A DNA stretch of 64,000 nucleotides from Namhaeicola litoreus (GTDB lineage: Bacteria > Bacteroidota > Bacteroidia > Flavobacteriales > Flavobacteriaceae). A model generated the notes under the pieces. It did not search any database, had not been told where the DNA came from, and saw only the letters and a list, made by a program, of their open reading frames with translations. A program made the position numbers and the translations under genes. Positions 53,333-61,467 of the stretch are shown here, piece after piece (the first letter of the stretch is position 1; the number at the start of each line of letters is the position of its first letter). The stretch spans positions 1,178,001 to 1,242,000 of the forward strand of contig NZ_JBHTMY010000003.1 of assembly GCF_042679565.1 (NCBI RefSeq), read 5' to 3'.

Positions 53333-53924
53333 CGAAAAGAGTAAAATGTTATCTGGAAAACCTTATTATCCTTTTGGAAAAGAATTGAATCTTGAAAGAC
53401 AGCATGCAAGAGACTTGGTATACGAGTTCAACAATTTAGGACCTAGAGAAAATAAGAAAAGAAAGCAAATCCTAAAAAAGTTACTTGGTAAGACTGAAAA
53501 GAATTTCTTCTTAGAACCCCCATTTCATTGTGATTATGGTTACAATATTGAAATAGGAGAAAATTTCTTCGCCAATTTTAATTTGATCGTATTGGATTGT
53601 GCAAAAGTAACCTTTGGGGATCATGTTTTTATTGGGCCGAATGTGGGTATTTACACTGCCGGACATCCAATTCATGTCGAGAAGAGAAATGAAGGTATCG
53701 AATATGCCTTTCCTGTAACGGTTGGCAATAATGTTTGGATTGGCGGACATGTCGTGATCAATCCAGGAATTACAATCGGAGATAATGCCGTGATCGCTTC
53801 GGGAAGTGTGGTGACAAAAAATATACCTCCAAACGTAATTGCCATGGGTAACCCTTGTAAAGTTTATCGAGAAATTACTGAGGAAGACAAGCTTTACTAT
53901 TTCAAAAAACTCCCTTTTGAATAA
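53325..53924 (+). CDS. Maltose/galactoside O-acetyltransferase family protein
   Basis: The 199-residue protein is a left-handed beta-helix acetyltransferase with hexapeptide repeats (NIEIGENFFANFN; KVTFGDHVFIGPNVGIYTAGHPI with the catalytic His; VTVGNNVWIGGHVVINPGITIGDNAVIASGSVV). The N-terminal KMLSGKPYYPFGKELNLERQ is the maltose-acetyltransferase domain. It transfers acetyl from acetyl-CoA to a sugar; the substrate is unknown. Overlap with the CAT-like gene suggests a shared regulation. Confidence 0.9.
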   Translation: MASEKSKMLSGKPYYPFGKELNLERQHARDLVYEFNNLGPRENKKRKQILKKLLGKTEKNFFLEPPFHCDYGYNIEIGENFFANFNLIVLDCAKVTFGDHVFIGPNVGIYTAGHPIHVEKRNEGIEYAFPVTVGNNVWIGGHVVINPGITIGDNAVIASGSVVTKNIPPNVIAMGNPCKVYREITEEDKLYYFKKLPFE

Positions 53925-53978
53925 ATTCAAAATCAAGTGTTAAGGCCTACCTTTTTAGTCATAATTTAAAAAAAGAAA

Positions 53979-53992
53979 AGCCCCAAAGGGCT
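53979..53992 (-). terminator. Terminator of the MotA/TolQ/ExbB-like gene
   Basis: On the minus strand, AGCCC and GGGCT pair around a 4-base loop, followed by TTTTCTTTTTTT. It lies 29 bp past the stop of the minus-strand gene. Confidence 0.7.
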
Positions 53993-54020
53993 CTCCACTA
54001 ATCTTTATTTCTTGATTTAA

Positions 54021-54335
54021 TCAACTTATCCTAGGTTTGTTTATCAACCTTAGCACCAAAGAGATTACATAAATAATCAAACCGTACATTGTAGTTATAG
54101 AACTCACTTTTAGTCCACCAGCCATCATTTGTTGACTAACTTCTCCCATTTCTTCAATACCTTTAAAAGCACCATATAAACCAATTATCTGACCTAGAAC
54201 ACCGATAGCCAATGCCATGAGTCCAATTTCGTTTATCCATTCAGGATATTTAAATGCTGCAATAATTAGGGCAATGAGTAAAATGGTCAATAAACTCATA
54301 AATAAAGTTCCTCCTTGATAAAATAAATCTAACAT
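54021..54335 (-). CDS. Small MotA/TolQ/ExbB-like membrane protein
   Basis: A 104-residue protein with three hydrophobic helices (GTLFMSLLTILLIALIIAAF; LMALAIGVLGQIIGLYGAFKG; ITTMYGLIIYVISLVLRLI). The phrase GQIIGLYGAFKGIEEMGEVSQQMMAGGLKVSSITTMYGL corresponds to the channel helices of ExbB/TolQ, but the protein is only half of the usual length and lacks the large cytoplasmic loop. Such minimal forms occur in Flavobacteria. Whether it makes a proton channel is unknown. It has its own terminator and is divergent from the LytTR gene. Confidence 0.65.
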   Translation of the reverse strand: MLDLFYQGGTLFMSLLTILLIALIIAAFKYPEWINEIGLMALAIGVLGQIIGLYGAFKGIEEMGEVSQQMMAGGLKVSSITTMYGLIIYVISLVLRLINKPRIS

Positions 54336-54488
54336 CTTTTTTGTTTTAAAATTAATACCTTAAAATTACATCTATCCATATAAAATCGACCATGCTAAAT
54401 CCATTTCCAAAGAGGTTAAAACCCTGTTTTACCATAGTTGATGCACTTCCTTAGCGCAAAATGTAATGACAATTATTATTTTTACTTC

Positions 54489-55181
54489 ATGAAATTTAAT
54501 TCCCTGTACCAAGTCATATATTGGTTTTGTACCTCTTTATTAATTGCTCTTTTATTTAAAACTTCCTTTACAAGTTTTTGGGAAGCATGGCTGGTTTCTT
54601 TGTTTTTTATTCCACCGGCATTATTGATCAAGTTTTCATGGCCGAAAATTAAACCTTTACCAAAGTTAAAAAGGGTGTTAAGAACATTTTATTTAGCAGT
54701 TTTCTCCTTATACTTTTGTTATTTGGCAATTACCTTAGCCTATTGGTATTTTTTGGAATTACGCGGAGGTCAAATGGAAAAAGTTTTTTTAAATCCTGTT
54801 TTAGTTTGGATCATATTGGGGTTTTTCGTGGGTTTAGATGCTTATTTATTCGTATCTCAAAATACATCCAACAGTGAATCGATCACCATTTTTAGCGATA
54901 GAAAAAAAACCAATCTCCTTAAAAATGATATCCTTTTTGTAGAAAGCAGAAATGAATTTACGTTGGTTATACTTTCAAATGGACAAGAAATTAAGAATAA
55001 CGTAAAAATATCTTCTTGGGAAAATAAATTACCACATTTTTTAAGAGTGCATCGCTCTTTTTTGATCAATCCTCTGGTAGCAGTTTTAAATGGCAATGAA
55101 ATCATTATTCATTCAAAATACAATATTCCCATCTCCAGAAGCTATAAAAAGACAGTCATAGACTTTTTTAAAGAAAGATAA
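54489..55181 (+). CDS. LytTR-domain regulator with four membrane helices
   Basis: The 230-residue protein begins at ATG 54489 (MKFNSLYQVIYWF); earlier starts (54438, 54441) add only a non-conserved piece. Four hydrophobic helices at residues 8-125 precede a LytTR DNA-binding domain (NLLKNDILFVESRNEFTLVIL, LPHFLRVHRSFLINPLVAVLNGNEI, NIPISRSYKK). This is a membrane-bound transcription factor without a receiver domain. The stop is 69 bp before DUF3604 copy 4, so control of that locus is the natural hypothesis. Confidence 0.85.
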   Translation: MKFNSLYQVIYWFCTSLLIALLFKTSFTSFWEAWLVSLFFIPPALLIKFSWPKIKPLPKLKRVLRTFYLAVFSLYFCYLAITLAYWYFLELRGGQMEKVFLNPVLVWIILGFFVGLDAYLFVSQNTSNSESITIFSDRKKTNLLKNDILFVESRNEFTLVILSNGQEIKNNVKISSWENKLPHFLRVHRSFLINPLVAVLNGNEIIIHSKYNIPISRSYKKTVIDFFKER

Positions 55182-55249
55182 AAGCATAGTCATTGAGTCA
55201 AAAATGTTTTACCTTTTTTTTAGTACTTTTATGCTACTAACAGACCTAC

Positions 55250-57133
55250 ATGATGAAAAAATTATTACTTCTATCTGCAATTGGACTTCTTTTAAGTTGC
55301 GCCAACGATTCAAAAAATAAAAACGTTACAGATGATTCGACTATTTCTGAATCAGTAAATTCGACACAATTAGAAGCGACAAGCAGTTACCCTGAAAATG
55401 TTTATTGGGGAGACACCCACCTTCATACTTCTTTGTCTTTAGACGCGGGTGCATTTGGGAATACAACAGGGATGGATGAAGCTTATAAATTCGCAATGGG
55501 TGAAACCGTTACCTCCTCAACCGGATTGCAAGCAAAATTGAGCAGACCTCTTGATTTTCTGGTTGTTGCAGATCACTCCGACGGAATGGGTGTTTTTCCA
55601 GGCCTTATGAATGAAGATGAATTTATTATGAAGACAGCAGAGGGAAAACGTTGGAAAAAAATGCTGGATGAAGGTAAAAATACAGAAGCCGCGATCGATA
55701 TCATTGGAAATTTTTCTCAAGGTACGCTATCTTTTAAAACAAATGATCCGGAAATGATGAAACCCGTTTGGAAAGATGTGGTTGCTGCTGCAGAAAAGTA
55801 CAATAGACCCGGAAAATTTACTGCCTTTATCGGTTACGAATGGACTTCATTGATCCGAGGAAATAACATGCACCGTGTAGTTATCTATCGAGACAATGGT
55901 GACAAAGCCGGAACTCAACTGCCGTTTACAAATGAAGATAGCTCAGATCCAGAAAGATTGTGGGATAACCTTGAATCATATGAGGCCAATACAGGAGGAA
56001 AAGTATTAGCGATTCCACATAACGGAAATTTGAGCAATGGAATGATGTTCGCAGAAACAACCGTTTCTGGTAAAGCTTTGGATAAGGCTTATGCAGACAG
56101 AAGAGCCAAATGGGAACCCCTTTATGAGGTTACCCAGATCAAAGGTGATGCAGAGGCTCATCCATTTTTATCACCTAACGATGAATATGCTGATTATGGT
56201 ACCTGGGACAGAACGAATTTAGACTATTCTCAGGTAAAAACGAAAGATATGCTTCAATATGAATACGGTAGATCTGCATTAAAATTGGGCTTAAAATTCA
56301 AAAATCAATTGGGCACTAATCCGTACAAATTTGGTTTCATAGGAAGTACCGATTCTCATACTTCTCTGGCTACGGCTGATGACAATAACTTTTTCGGAAA
56401 GGCTGCAAATGCAGAACCCTCAGACCATCGTTGGGATCATATTTTTATGGAATCACCTAAAGGTAAAATATTGACCTGGGAGACTTTAGCATCAGGATAT
56501 GCCGCTGTTTGGGCAAATGAAAATACCAGGACATCTTTGTGGGATGCCATGAAGAGAAAAGAAACCTATGCTACAACAGGATCTCGCATGAAAGTAAGAT
56601 TCTTTGGTGGTTTTAATTTCACATCAGATCAAGTCGAAGGTGATTTTGTTAAAATTGGCTACGAAAATGGTGTTCCCATGGGTGGAGATCTCAAGAATAC
56701 GAACAACAGCGTTCCTTCTTTTATTGTATACGCTTTGATGGATCCAGAAGGTGGAAGCTTAGACAGGATACAAATTGTGAAAGGCTGGGCTAATAAAGAT
56801 GGTTCTCTAGGTGAAAAGGTATATGATGTTGTCTGGAGTGGCGATCGCAAATTAGACGCAAAGGGGAAACTGCCTTCTGTGGGAAATTCAGTGAATGTTG
56901 AAAATGCAACCTGGGATAATTCGATTGGGGCTACCGAATTAAAAAGTGTTTGGAAAGATCCCGATTTCAATCCTGAGTTGGAAGCATTTTACTATGTAAG
57001 GGTCATCGAAATTCCAACCCCGCGATGGACATTATACGACAAACTCAGGTATGGCGCAAAACCCAGTAAAGATATACCGCTGACAAATACGGAAAGGGCC
57101 TATACCTCCCCTATCTGGTATGCCCCAAAATAA
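55250..57133 (+). CDS. DUF3604 lipoprotein, PHP-like metallohydrolase, subtype B (copy 4)
   Basis: A 627-residue lipoprotein (lipobox LLSC, Cys16). Metal motifs are WGDTHLHTSLSLDA (His57, His59), ADHSDGMGV, YEWTSLIRGNNMHRVVIYRD, IPHNGNLSNG, VTQIKGDAEAH and GSTDSHTS. It pairs with copy 2 (subtype B), but NLHRN is NMHRV here. A strong terminator follows, so unlike the locus at 27394 the downstream PPIase gene has its own promoter. An ATG one codon later would serve equally. Confidence 0.85.
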   Translation: MMKKLLLLSAIGLLLSCANDSKNKNVTDDSTISESVNSTQLEATSSYPENVYWGDTHLHTSLSLDAGAFGNTTGMDEAYKFAMGETVTSSTGLQAKLSRPLDFLVVADHSDGMGVFPGLMNEDEFIMKTAEGKRWKKMLDEGKNTEAAIDIIGNFSQGTLSFKTNDPEMMKPVWKDVVAAAEKYNRPGKFTAFIGYEWTSLIRGNNMHRVVIYRDNGDKAGTQLPFTNEDSSDPERLWDNLESYEANTGGKVLAIPHNGNLSNGMMFAETTVSGKALDKAYADRRAKWEPLYEVTQIKGDAEAHPFLSPNDEYADYGTWDRTNLDYSQVKTKDMLQYEYGRSALKLGLKFKNQLGTNPYKFGFIGSTDSHTSLATADDNNFFGKAANAEPSDHRWDHIFMESPKGKILTWETLASGYAAVWANENTRTSLWDAMKRKETYATTGSRMKVRFFGGFNFTSDQVEGDFVKIGYENGVPMGGDLKNTNNSVPSFIVYALMDPEGGSLDRIQIVKGWANKDGSLGEKVYDVVWSGDRKLDAKGKLPSVGNSVNVENATWDNSIGATELKSVWKDPDFNPELEAFYYVRVIEIPTPRWTLYDKLRYGAKPSKDIPLTNTERAYTSPIWYAPK

Positions 57134-57155
57134 AAAAACTCAATTAGGAATTGAT

Positions 57156-57184
57156 AAAGGTTTTCAAATAATGAAAACCTTTTT
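57156..57184 (+). terminator. Rho-independent terminator after DUF3604 copy 4
   Basis: A perfect 10-bp stem (AAAGGTTTTC with GAAAACCTTT) around a 7-base loop, followed by TTCTGTTTT. It separates the lipoprotein gene from the PPIase-HupE pair. Confidence 0.8.
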
Positions 57185-57202
57185 CTGTTTTGTAAAATAG
57201 CT

Positions 57203-57210
57203 TAATTTAG
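57203..57210 (+). promoter_or_regulatory. -7-like element of the PPIase-HupE pair (locus 2)
   Basis: TAATTTAG, the same octamer as before the DUF3604 genes at 10290 and 27394, lies 26 bp before the PPIase start and just after a terminator. Confidence 0.4.
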
Positions 57211-57235
57211 AAATCTATTTAATTAGACTTTACTT

Positions 57236-58114
57236 ATGAAAAAATTACTGAAAGAACCCCTTGTCCATTTTATTTTTATCGGGATCTTTTTATTTATACT
57301 GTATGGGCTCGTCAACAAGAATGAAAAAGGAGGAGAAGTAATCCGTCTTGATCAAAGCGATGTAGACAACATCATTGCCAGCTGGGAGATGCAGTGGAAA
57401 AGATTGCCAACAGAAGATGAACTCAAAAATTTGCTCGAACAGAACATAAAACAGGAGATTTTTTATCAGGAAGCGCTGAAAATGAATCTAGATCACAATG
57501 ATGAGATTATCAAGCGTAGATTATCCCAAAAAATGCAGTTCATTTCAAATGATATCGCCGCATTAAAAAAGCCAACTGATCAGGACTTACAGGATTATTT
57601 TGAAGCGAACAGCGAAAAATATGCTTTCCCGCCAACTTTCACCTTTTACCAGATCATTTTTAGTAGGGATAACAGAAAGGATCCAAAATCAGATGCAATT
57701 GTTGTTTTAAAGAATCACAGCAATGCTAGTTTTGATGAAATGAAGAATTTCGGTGATAAAATGCCATTTCCTTATAGCCTAACAGATATCAATCAAGATG
57801 AGATCGCTTATCAGTTTGGTTCAACGTTAAGTGAATCATTTGAAAATATACCTTTGAATCAATGGTACGGACCGGTAAGCTCTTCTTTTGGAGAGCACTT
57901 GGTATTTATCGCGAATAAAATTGAGAAGAGAATTCCCAAATTGGAAGAAGTAAAAAGAGATGTTTTGTTGGATTATGAATACAATGAACAACAAAAAACC
58001 AACGAGGCCATTATGAAAGAATTAAAAAAGAAATATAGAGTAGAATTGGATTTTGATCCCGAAAAATTTGAACCTGAATTCGTAAAAGAAATGGAAAATC
58101 AAATCAACAGTTAA
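57236..58114 (+). CDS. Membrane-anchored parvulin-type peptidylprolyl isomerase (copy 2)
   Basis: A 292-residue protein related to the product at 29256. N-terminal anchor HFIFIGIFLFILYGLV, SurA-like helical part (LKNLLEQNIKQEIFYQEALKMNLDHNDEIIKRRLSQKM) and parvulin-like part (FTFYQIIFSRD ... GPVSSSFGEHLVFIANK). The C-terminal LRPFEEV-type segment is KLEEVKRDVLLDYEYNEQQ. It likely assists folding or placement of envelope proteins encoded beside it. The HupE/UreJ gene starts one base after its stop. Confidence 0.8.
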   Translation: MKKLLKEPLVHFIFIGIFLFILYGLVNKNEKGGEVIRLDQSDVDNIIASWEMQWKRLPTEDELKNLLEQNIKQEIFYQEALKMNLDHNDEIIKRRLSQKMQFISNDIAALKKPTDQDLQDYFEANSEKYAFPPTFTFYQIIFSRDNRKDPKSDAIVVLKNHSNASFDEMKNFGDKMPFPYSLTDINQDEIAYQFGSTLSESFENIPLNQWYGPVSSSFGEHLVFIANKIEKRIPKLEEVKRDVLLDYEYNEQQKTNEAIMKELKKKYRVELDFDPEKFEPEFVKEMENQINS

Positions 58115-58115
58115 A

Positions 58116-59111
58116 ATGAATATTTTAAAAAAATTTCTTTTTCTTATTGCCTTATTCGTCAGTGGGATAAATGGTTTGAATGCCCATGAAATCAGGCCTG
58201 CATTTTTACAGATCATTCAAACTTCTGAAACTACCTATGAGGTTTTTTGGAAAGTTCCCAGTATGGGTGAAGCTGTTCCACCCATACAACCCATTTTTCC
58301 TGATGCTTTTTTGGTGGAAATCCTCAATCCACCTAATCTGACCCAAGGGTCTGTGACCTATAGCTACAAGATCACGTCAGAGCAGGCACTACAGGGAAAA
58401 CCAATTACAATTAGCGGACTTAATAAAACCTTAATTGACGCTTTGGTTAGCGTAGAATATCTCAATGGAGAAAAAGCAACCTTGATGCTACAACCCGATA
58501 AGGATACTGCTTTGCTACCCGGTAAAACAGTAAAAAGTGAAGTCATTAAAACATATACGATTTTAGGTATTGAACACATCTGGTTTGGCATAGACCATTT
58601 ATTATTTGTTTTAGCTTTGATTATCATCACAAATGGTGCCTGGAAGATTCTAAAAACCATTACAGCCTTTACTTTGGCCCACAGTATCACCTTGAGTTTA
58701 GCTGTTTTGGGTGTAGTCAATTTTCCTAGTCCACCGGTAGAGGCGATCATTGCTTTAAGTATCGTCTTTTTAGCCATAGAAATATTAAACGGGCTAAATG
58801 GAAAACAAACTTTAACCGCACAAAAGCCTTGGTTGGTAGCCTTTATTTTTGGCTTGCTTCACGGATTTGGTTTTGCCGGAGCACTTGCTGATGTTGGACT
58901 ACCCCAAAATGAAATCCCGCTCGCTTTGGCATTTTTTAATATTGGTGTAGAGATTGGTCAGATCGCTTTTGTACTAGTCGTCTTGGGTGTTTTAAAAATT
59001 TTAGGTCTTAAAAAAGATTGGCCGGTATTTATGAAAAAAATTCCTGCCTATGCCATTGGCTCTATTGCGGCATTCTGGATGATTGAGAGAGTTCTGGGGT
59101 TTTGGAATTAA
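58116..59111 (+). CDS. HupE/UreJ family membrane protein (copy 2)
   Basis: The 331-residue protein repeats the layout of the product at 30113: signal peptide (cut before HEIRPAFLQI), periplasmic domain of about 125 residues (TTYEVFWKVPSMGEAVPPIQPIFPD), then six or so helices with GIEHIWFGIDHLLFVLAL, FTLAHSITLSLAVLG and FGLLHGFGFAGALADVGLPQ. Intramembrane histidines support metal passage. Ends nine bases from the convergent DUF808 gene. Confidence 0.85.
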   Translation: MNILKKFLFLIALFVSGINGLNAHEIRPAFLQIIQTSETTYEVFWKVPSMGEAVPPIQPIFPDAFLVEILNPPNLTQGSVTYSYKITSEQALQGKPITISGLNKTLIDALVSVEYLNGEKATLMLQPDKDTALLPGKTVKSEVIKTYTILGIEHIWFGIDHLLFVLALIIITNGAWKILKTITAFTLAHSITLSLAVLGVVNFPSPPVEAIIALSIVFLAIEILNGLNGKQTLTAQKPWLVAFIFGLLHGFGFAGALADVGLPQNEIPLALAFFNIGVEIGQIAFVLVVLGVLKILGLKKDWPVFMKKIPAYAIGSIAAFWMIERVLGFWN

Positions 59112-59120
59112 AAAACCATT

Positions 59121-60014
59121 TTAAGCCTTTTTTGACAACATTTTTTTTAGTTTTTTAAAAATTTCTATCACAAAAAAAGTTAGTAATCCCACAACTAGTC
59201 CCACGATAAATTCTGCCAAAATAGAAGGTAATCCATGAAAAAAGTCGTGAACTTTATCGATATTATGTACGAACATCCCTCCTCCTACCAAAAGCATGGC
59301 AGCAGTACCTACAATGGCTAGCAGCTGAATAAGTTTTGGCAAAGCCCAGACCAAACTTTTAGCAATGATAACATAGGTAGATTTAATAAATTTACTTTTG
59401 CCTCGAGCCTTCTGAACCAATTTATAACCCGTATCATCCATACGAACCATCAGTGCTACCAGACCATAAACACCTATGGTAGCAACAATAGCAACAAGTG
59501 ATACCACCATAATTTGTTCTAACAAAGGTTCTCCGGTAACCGTGCCAAGGGCAATCATGATAATCTCTAGAGAAAGGATAAAATCAGTTACAATGGTAGA
59601 TTTAATCTTTGCCTTCTCAATTTTCATGAGCTCCTCTTCTGAGGCAACTTTTATCAATTCTTCATGACCGAGATCTTTTTTATGGAATACGGAGTGAATG
59701 ATCTTTTCAACACCTTCATAACTCAAATAAACACCCCCAATTAACAAGATAGGTACAATAAACTGCGGAGCAAATGCACTGAGTAAAAATGCAAAAGGTA
59801 AGATGATCAATTTATTTAAAAACGAACCTTTAACTATGGCCCACAATACCGGTAATTCTCTTGACGCTCGAAAACTTGAAGCCTTTTCTGCGCCTACCGC
59901 TAAATCATCTCCCAAAACACCAGCTGTTTTTTTGGTAGCCAATTTCGTCATAACTCCAACGTCATCCATTAAAGTAGCTACGTCATCTAAGATTGCGAAA
60001 AAACCTCCGGCCAT
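59121..60014 (-). CDS. DUF808 (YedI-like) membrane protein
   Basis: A 297-residue protein with the DUF808 hallmarks: MAGGFFAILDDVATLMDDVGVMTKLATKKTAGVLGDDLAVGAEK at the N-terminus, RELPVLWAIVKGSFLNKLIILP and GGVYLSYEGVEKIIHSVFHKK, then several hydrophobic helices and a basic C-terminus. No function is known for the family. A full -7 box lies upstream on its strand. Confidence 0.92.
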   Translation of the reverse strand: MAGGFFAILDDVATLMDDVGVMTKLATKKTAGVLGDDLAVGAEKASSFRASRELPVLWAIVKGSFLNKLIILPFAFLLSAFAPQFIVPILLIGGVYLSYEGVEKIIHSVFHKKDLGHEELIKVASEEELMKIEKAKIKSTIVTDFILSLEIIMIALGTVTGEPLLEQIMVVSLVAIVATIGVYGLVALMVRMDDTGYKLVQKARGKSKFIKSTYVIIAKSLVWALPKLIQLLAIVGTAAMLLVGGGMFVHNIDKVHDFFHGLPSILAEFIVGLVVGLLTFFVIEIFKKLKKMLSKKA

Positions 60015-60036
60015 GTTTTAATTTTAAAATGTATTA

Positions 60037-60044
60037 CAAAAATA
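60037..60044 (-). promoter_or_regulatory. -7 promoter element of the DUF808 gene
   Basis: On the minus strand this reads TATTTTTG, a full match to TAnnTTTG, 22 bp before the start codon. Confidence 0.45.
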
Positions 60045-60077
60045 CAATTCCCTTATTATATCTTTTAAATTTCTTTT

Positions 60078-60551
60078 TTATTGATGATGATAAGGTTCAT
60101 TATTCAATATCGTAAAAGCGCGATAAATTTGTTCAACAACAAATAACCTTATCATTTGATGCGAAAAGGTCATTTTTGAAAGAGAAATTTTTCCTTTAGC
60201 TTTTTGATATACAGTTTCTGAAAAGCCATATGGTCCACCAACAACAAAAACCAATTGCTTGATGCCCGAATTCATTTTTTTTTGTAAAAATTCGGAAAAG
60301 CCAACAGAGTGAAATGTTTTTCCATTTTCGTCTAACAAAACAAGTTCATCGGTGGATTGAATCTCTTTTAAAATTAATTCACCCTCCTTTTCCTTTTGTT
60401 GAATTTCTGATAGATTTTTAGCTTTCTTAAGATCAGGTATCACCTGTAATTCAAATTTAGCGTAATGTTTTAGTCTGTCTTGGTAGATTTCAATCAGCGA
60501 TTGCATTTCTTTGCTATCCGTTTTACCAATAACCAAAAGTTTAATTTTCAT
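60078..60551 (-). CDS. rlmH: 23S rRNA (pseudouridine-1915-N3)-methyltransferase
   Basis: The 157-residue SPOUT methyltransferase methylates pseudouridine 1915 in helix 69 of 23S rRNA. Family features: N-terminal MKIKLLVIGKTDSKEMQSLIEIYQDRLKHY, the SAM knot FVVGGPYGFS and the C-terminal LSKMTFSHQMIRLFVVEQIYRAFTILNNEPYHH. Length is exactly usual. It is divergent from nadC with 58 bp between starts. Confidence 0.95.
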   Translation of the reverse strand: MKIKLLVIGKTDSKEMQSLIEIYQDRLKHYAKFELQVIPDLKKAKNLSEIQQKEKEGELILKEIQSTDELVLLDENGKTFHSVGFSEFLQKKMNSGIKQLVFVVGGPYGFSETVYQKAKGKISLSKMTFSHQMIRLFVVEQIYRAFTILNNEPYHHQ

Positions 60552-60582
60552 CTTTTACTTTAAGTGCATAAAGATAAAAACT

Positions 60583-60590
60583 TATTTTTG
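60583..60590 (+). promoter_or_regulatory. -7 promoter element of nadC
   Basis: TATTTTTG, a full match to TAnnTTTG, lies 20 bp before ATG 60610 and inside the longer reading frame from 60511, which argues for the shorter protein. Confidence 0.5.
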
Positions 60591-60609
60591 TAATCTTAAA
60601 ATTCCGATT

Positions 60610-61467
60610 ATGATCAGCACTGAACAATTCCAGGAAGAACTGCAAATCATTATAAAAAATGCCCTTCGAGAAGATGTTGGTGACGGTGATCACAGTTCTT
60701 TAGCTTGTATCCCCAAAGAAGCTAAAGGAAAAGCTAAATTACTAGTAAAAGAGTCGGGAATAATTGCCGGGATTGAATTTGCTCAGATGATTTTTGAGGA
60801 AGTAGACAAAAATTTGGAGATCGAAATACTTTTAAAAGACGGAGATGCAGTGGCCGTTGGCGATATAGCATTTTATGTTTCAGGATCTTCTCAATCTATT
60901 TTGAAAGCAGAAAGATTAGTGCTCAATTCTATGCAGAGAATGAGTGCCATCGCCACAAAAACGAATGAGTTTGCAGAATTGTTGAAAGGCACAAAAACTA
61001 AAATTTTAGATACAAGAAAAACAACACCTGGAATAAGGGCTATTGAAAAATGGGCAGTAAAAATTGGTGGTGGCGAAAATCATAGGTTTGCACTATATGA
61101 CATGATCATGCTAAAAGATAACCATATCGATTTTGCGGGGGGTGTACACCAAGCCATAAAAAAAACACAAAAATACCTAAAAGACAATCAACTAGATCTT
61201 AAAATTATTGTCGAAGCCAGAGATATGGAAGAAATTAAAAAAATACTTGAACATAAAGGTATTCATCGTATTTTGATCGATAATTTTGACTTTGAAGAGA
61301 CAAAGAAAGCCGTGAAATTAATCGGTGATTTTTGCAAAACAGAATCTTCTGGTGGTATTACTTTAAAAACGGCAAGAAAATATGCCGAATGTGGCGTTGA
61401 CTATATTTCATCTGGTGCTTTGACTCACTCCGTCAGCAATATGGACCTGAGTTTAAAGGCTGTGTAA
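60610..61467 (+). CDS. nadC: Nicotinate-nucleotide pyrophosphorylase (carboxylating)
   Basis: A 285-residue enzyme of NAD synthesis that makes nicotinate mononucleotide from quinolinate and PRPP. Motifs: ALREDVGDGDHSS, KAERLVLNSMQRMSAIATKT, ILDTRKTTPGIRAIEKWAVKIGGGENHRFALYD, MLKDNHI and the C-terminal SSGGITLKTARKYAECGVDYISSGALTHS. The start is ATG 60610 (MISTEQFQEELQ); the longer frame from 60511 overlaps the rlmH coding region and crosses the promoter. No nadA or nadB is beside it. Confidence 0.95.
   Translation: MISTEQFQEELQIIIKNALREDVGDGDHSSLACIPKEAKGKAKLLVKESGIIAGIEFAQMIFEEVDKNLEIEILLKDGDAVAVGDIAFYVSGSSQSILKAERLVLNSMQRMSAIATKTNEFAELLKGTKTKILDTRKTTPGIRAIEKWAVKIGGGENHRFALYDMIMLKDNHIDFAGGVHQAIKKTQKYLKDNQLDLKIIVEARDMEEIKKILEHKGIHRILIDNFDFEETKKAVKLIGDFCKTESSGGITLKTARKYAECGVDYISSGALTHSVSNMDLSLKAV

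Noticed and set aside
60511..60609. Extended N-terminus of nadC
   Set aside because: It overlaps the rlmH gene and includes the -7 box; the family N-terminus begins at 60610.
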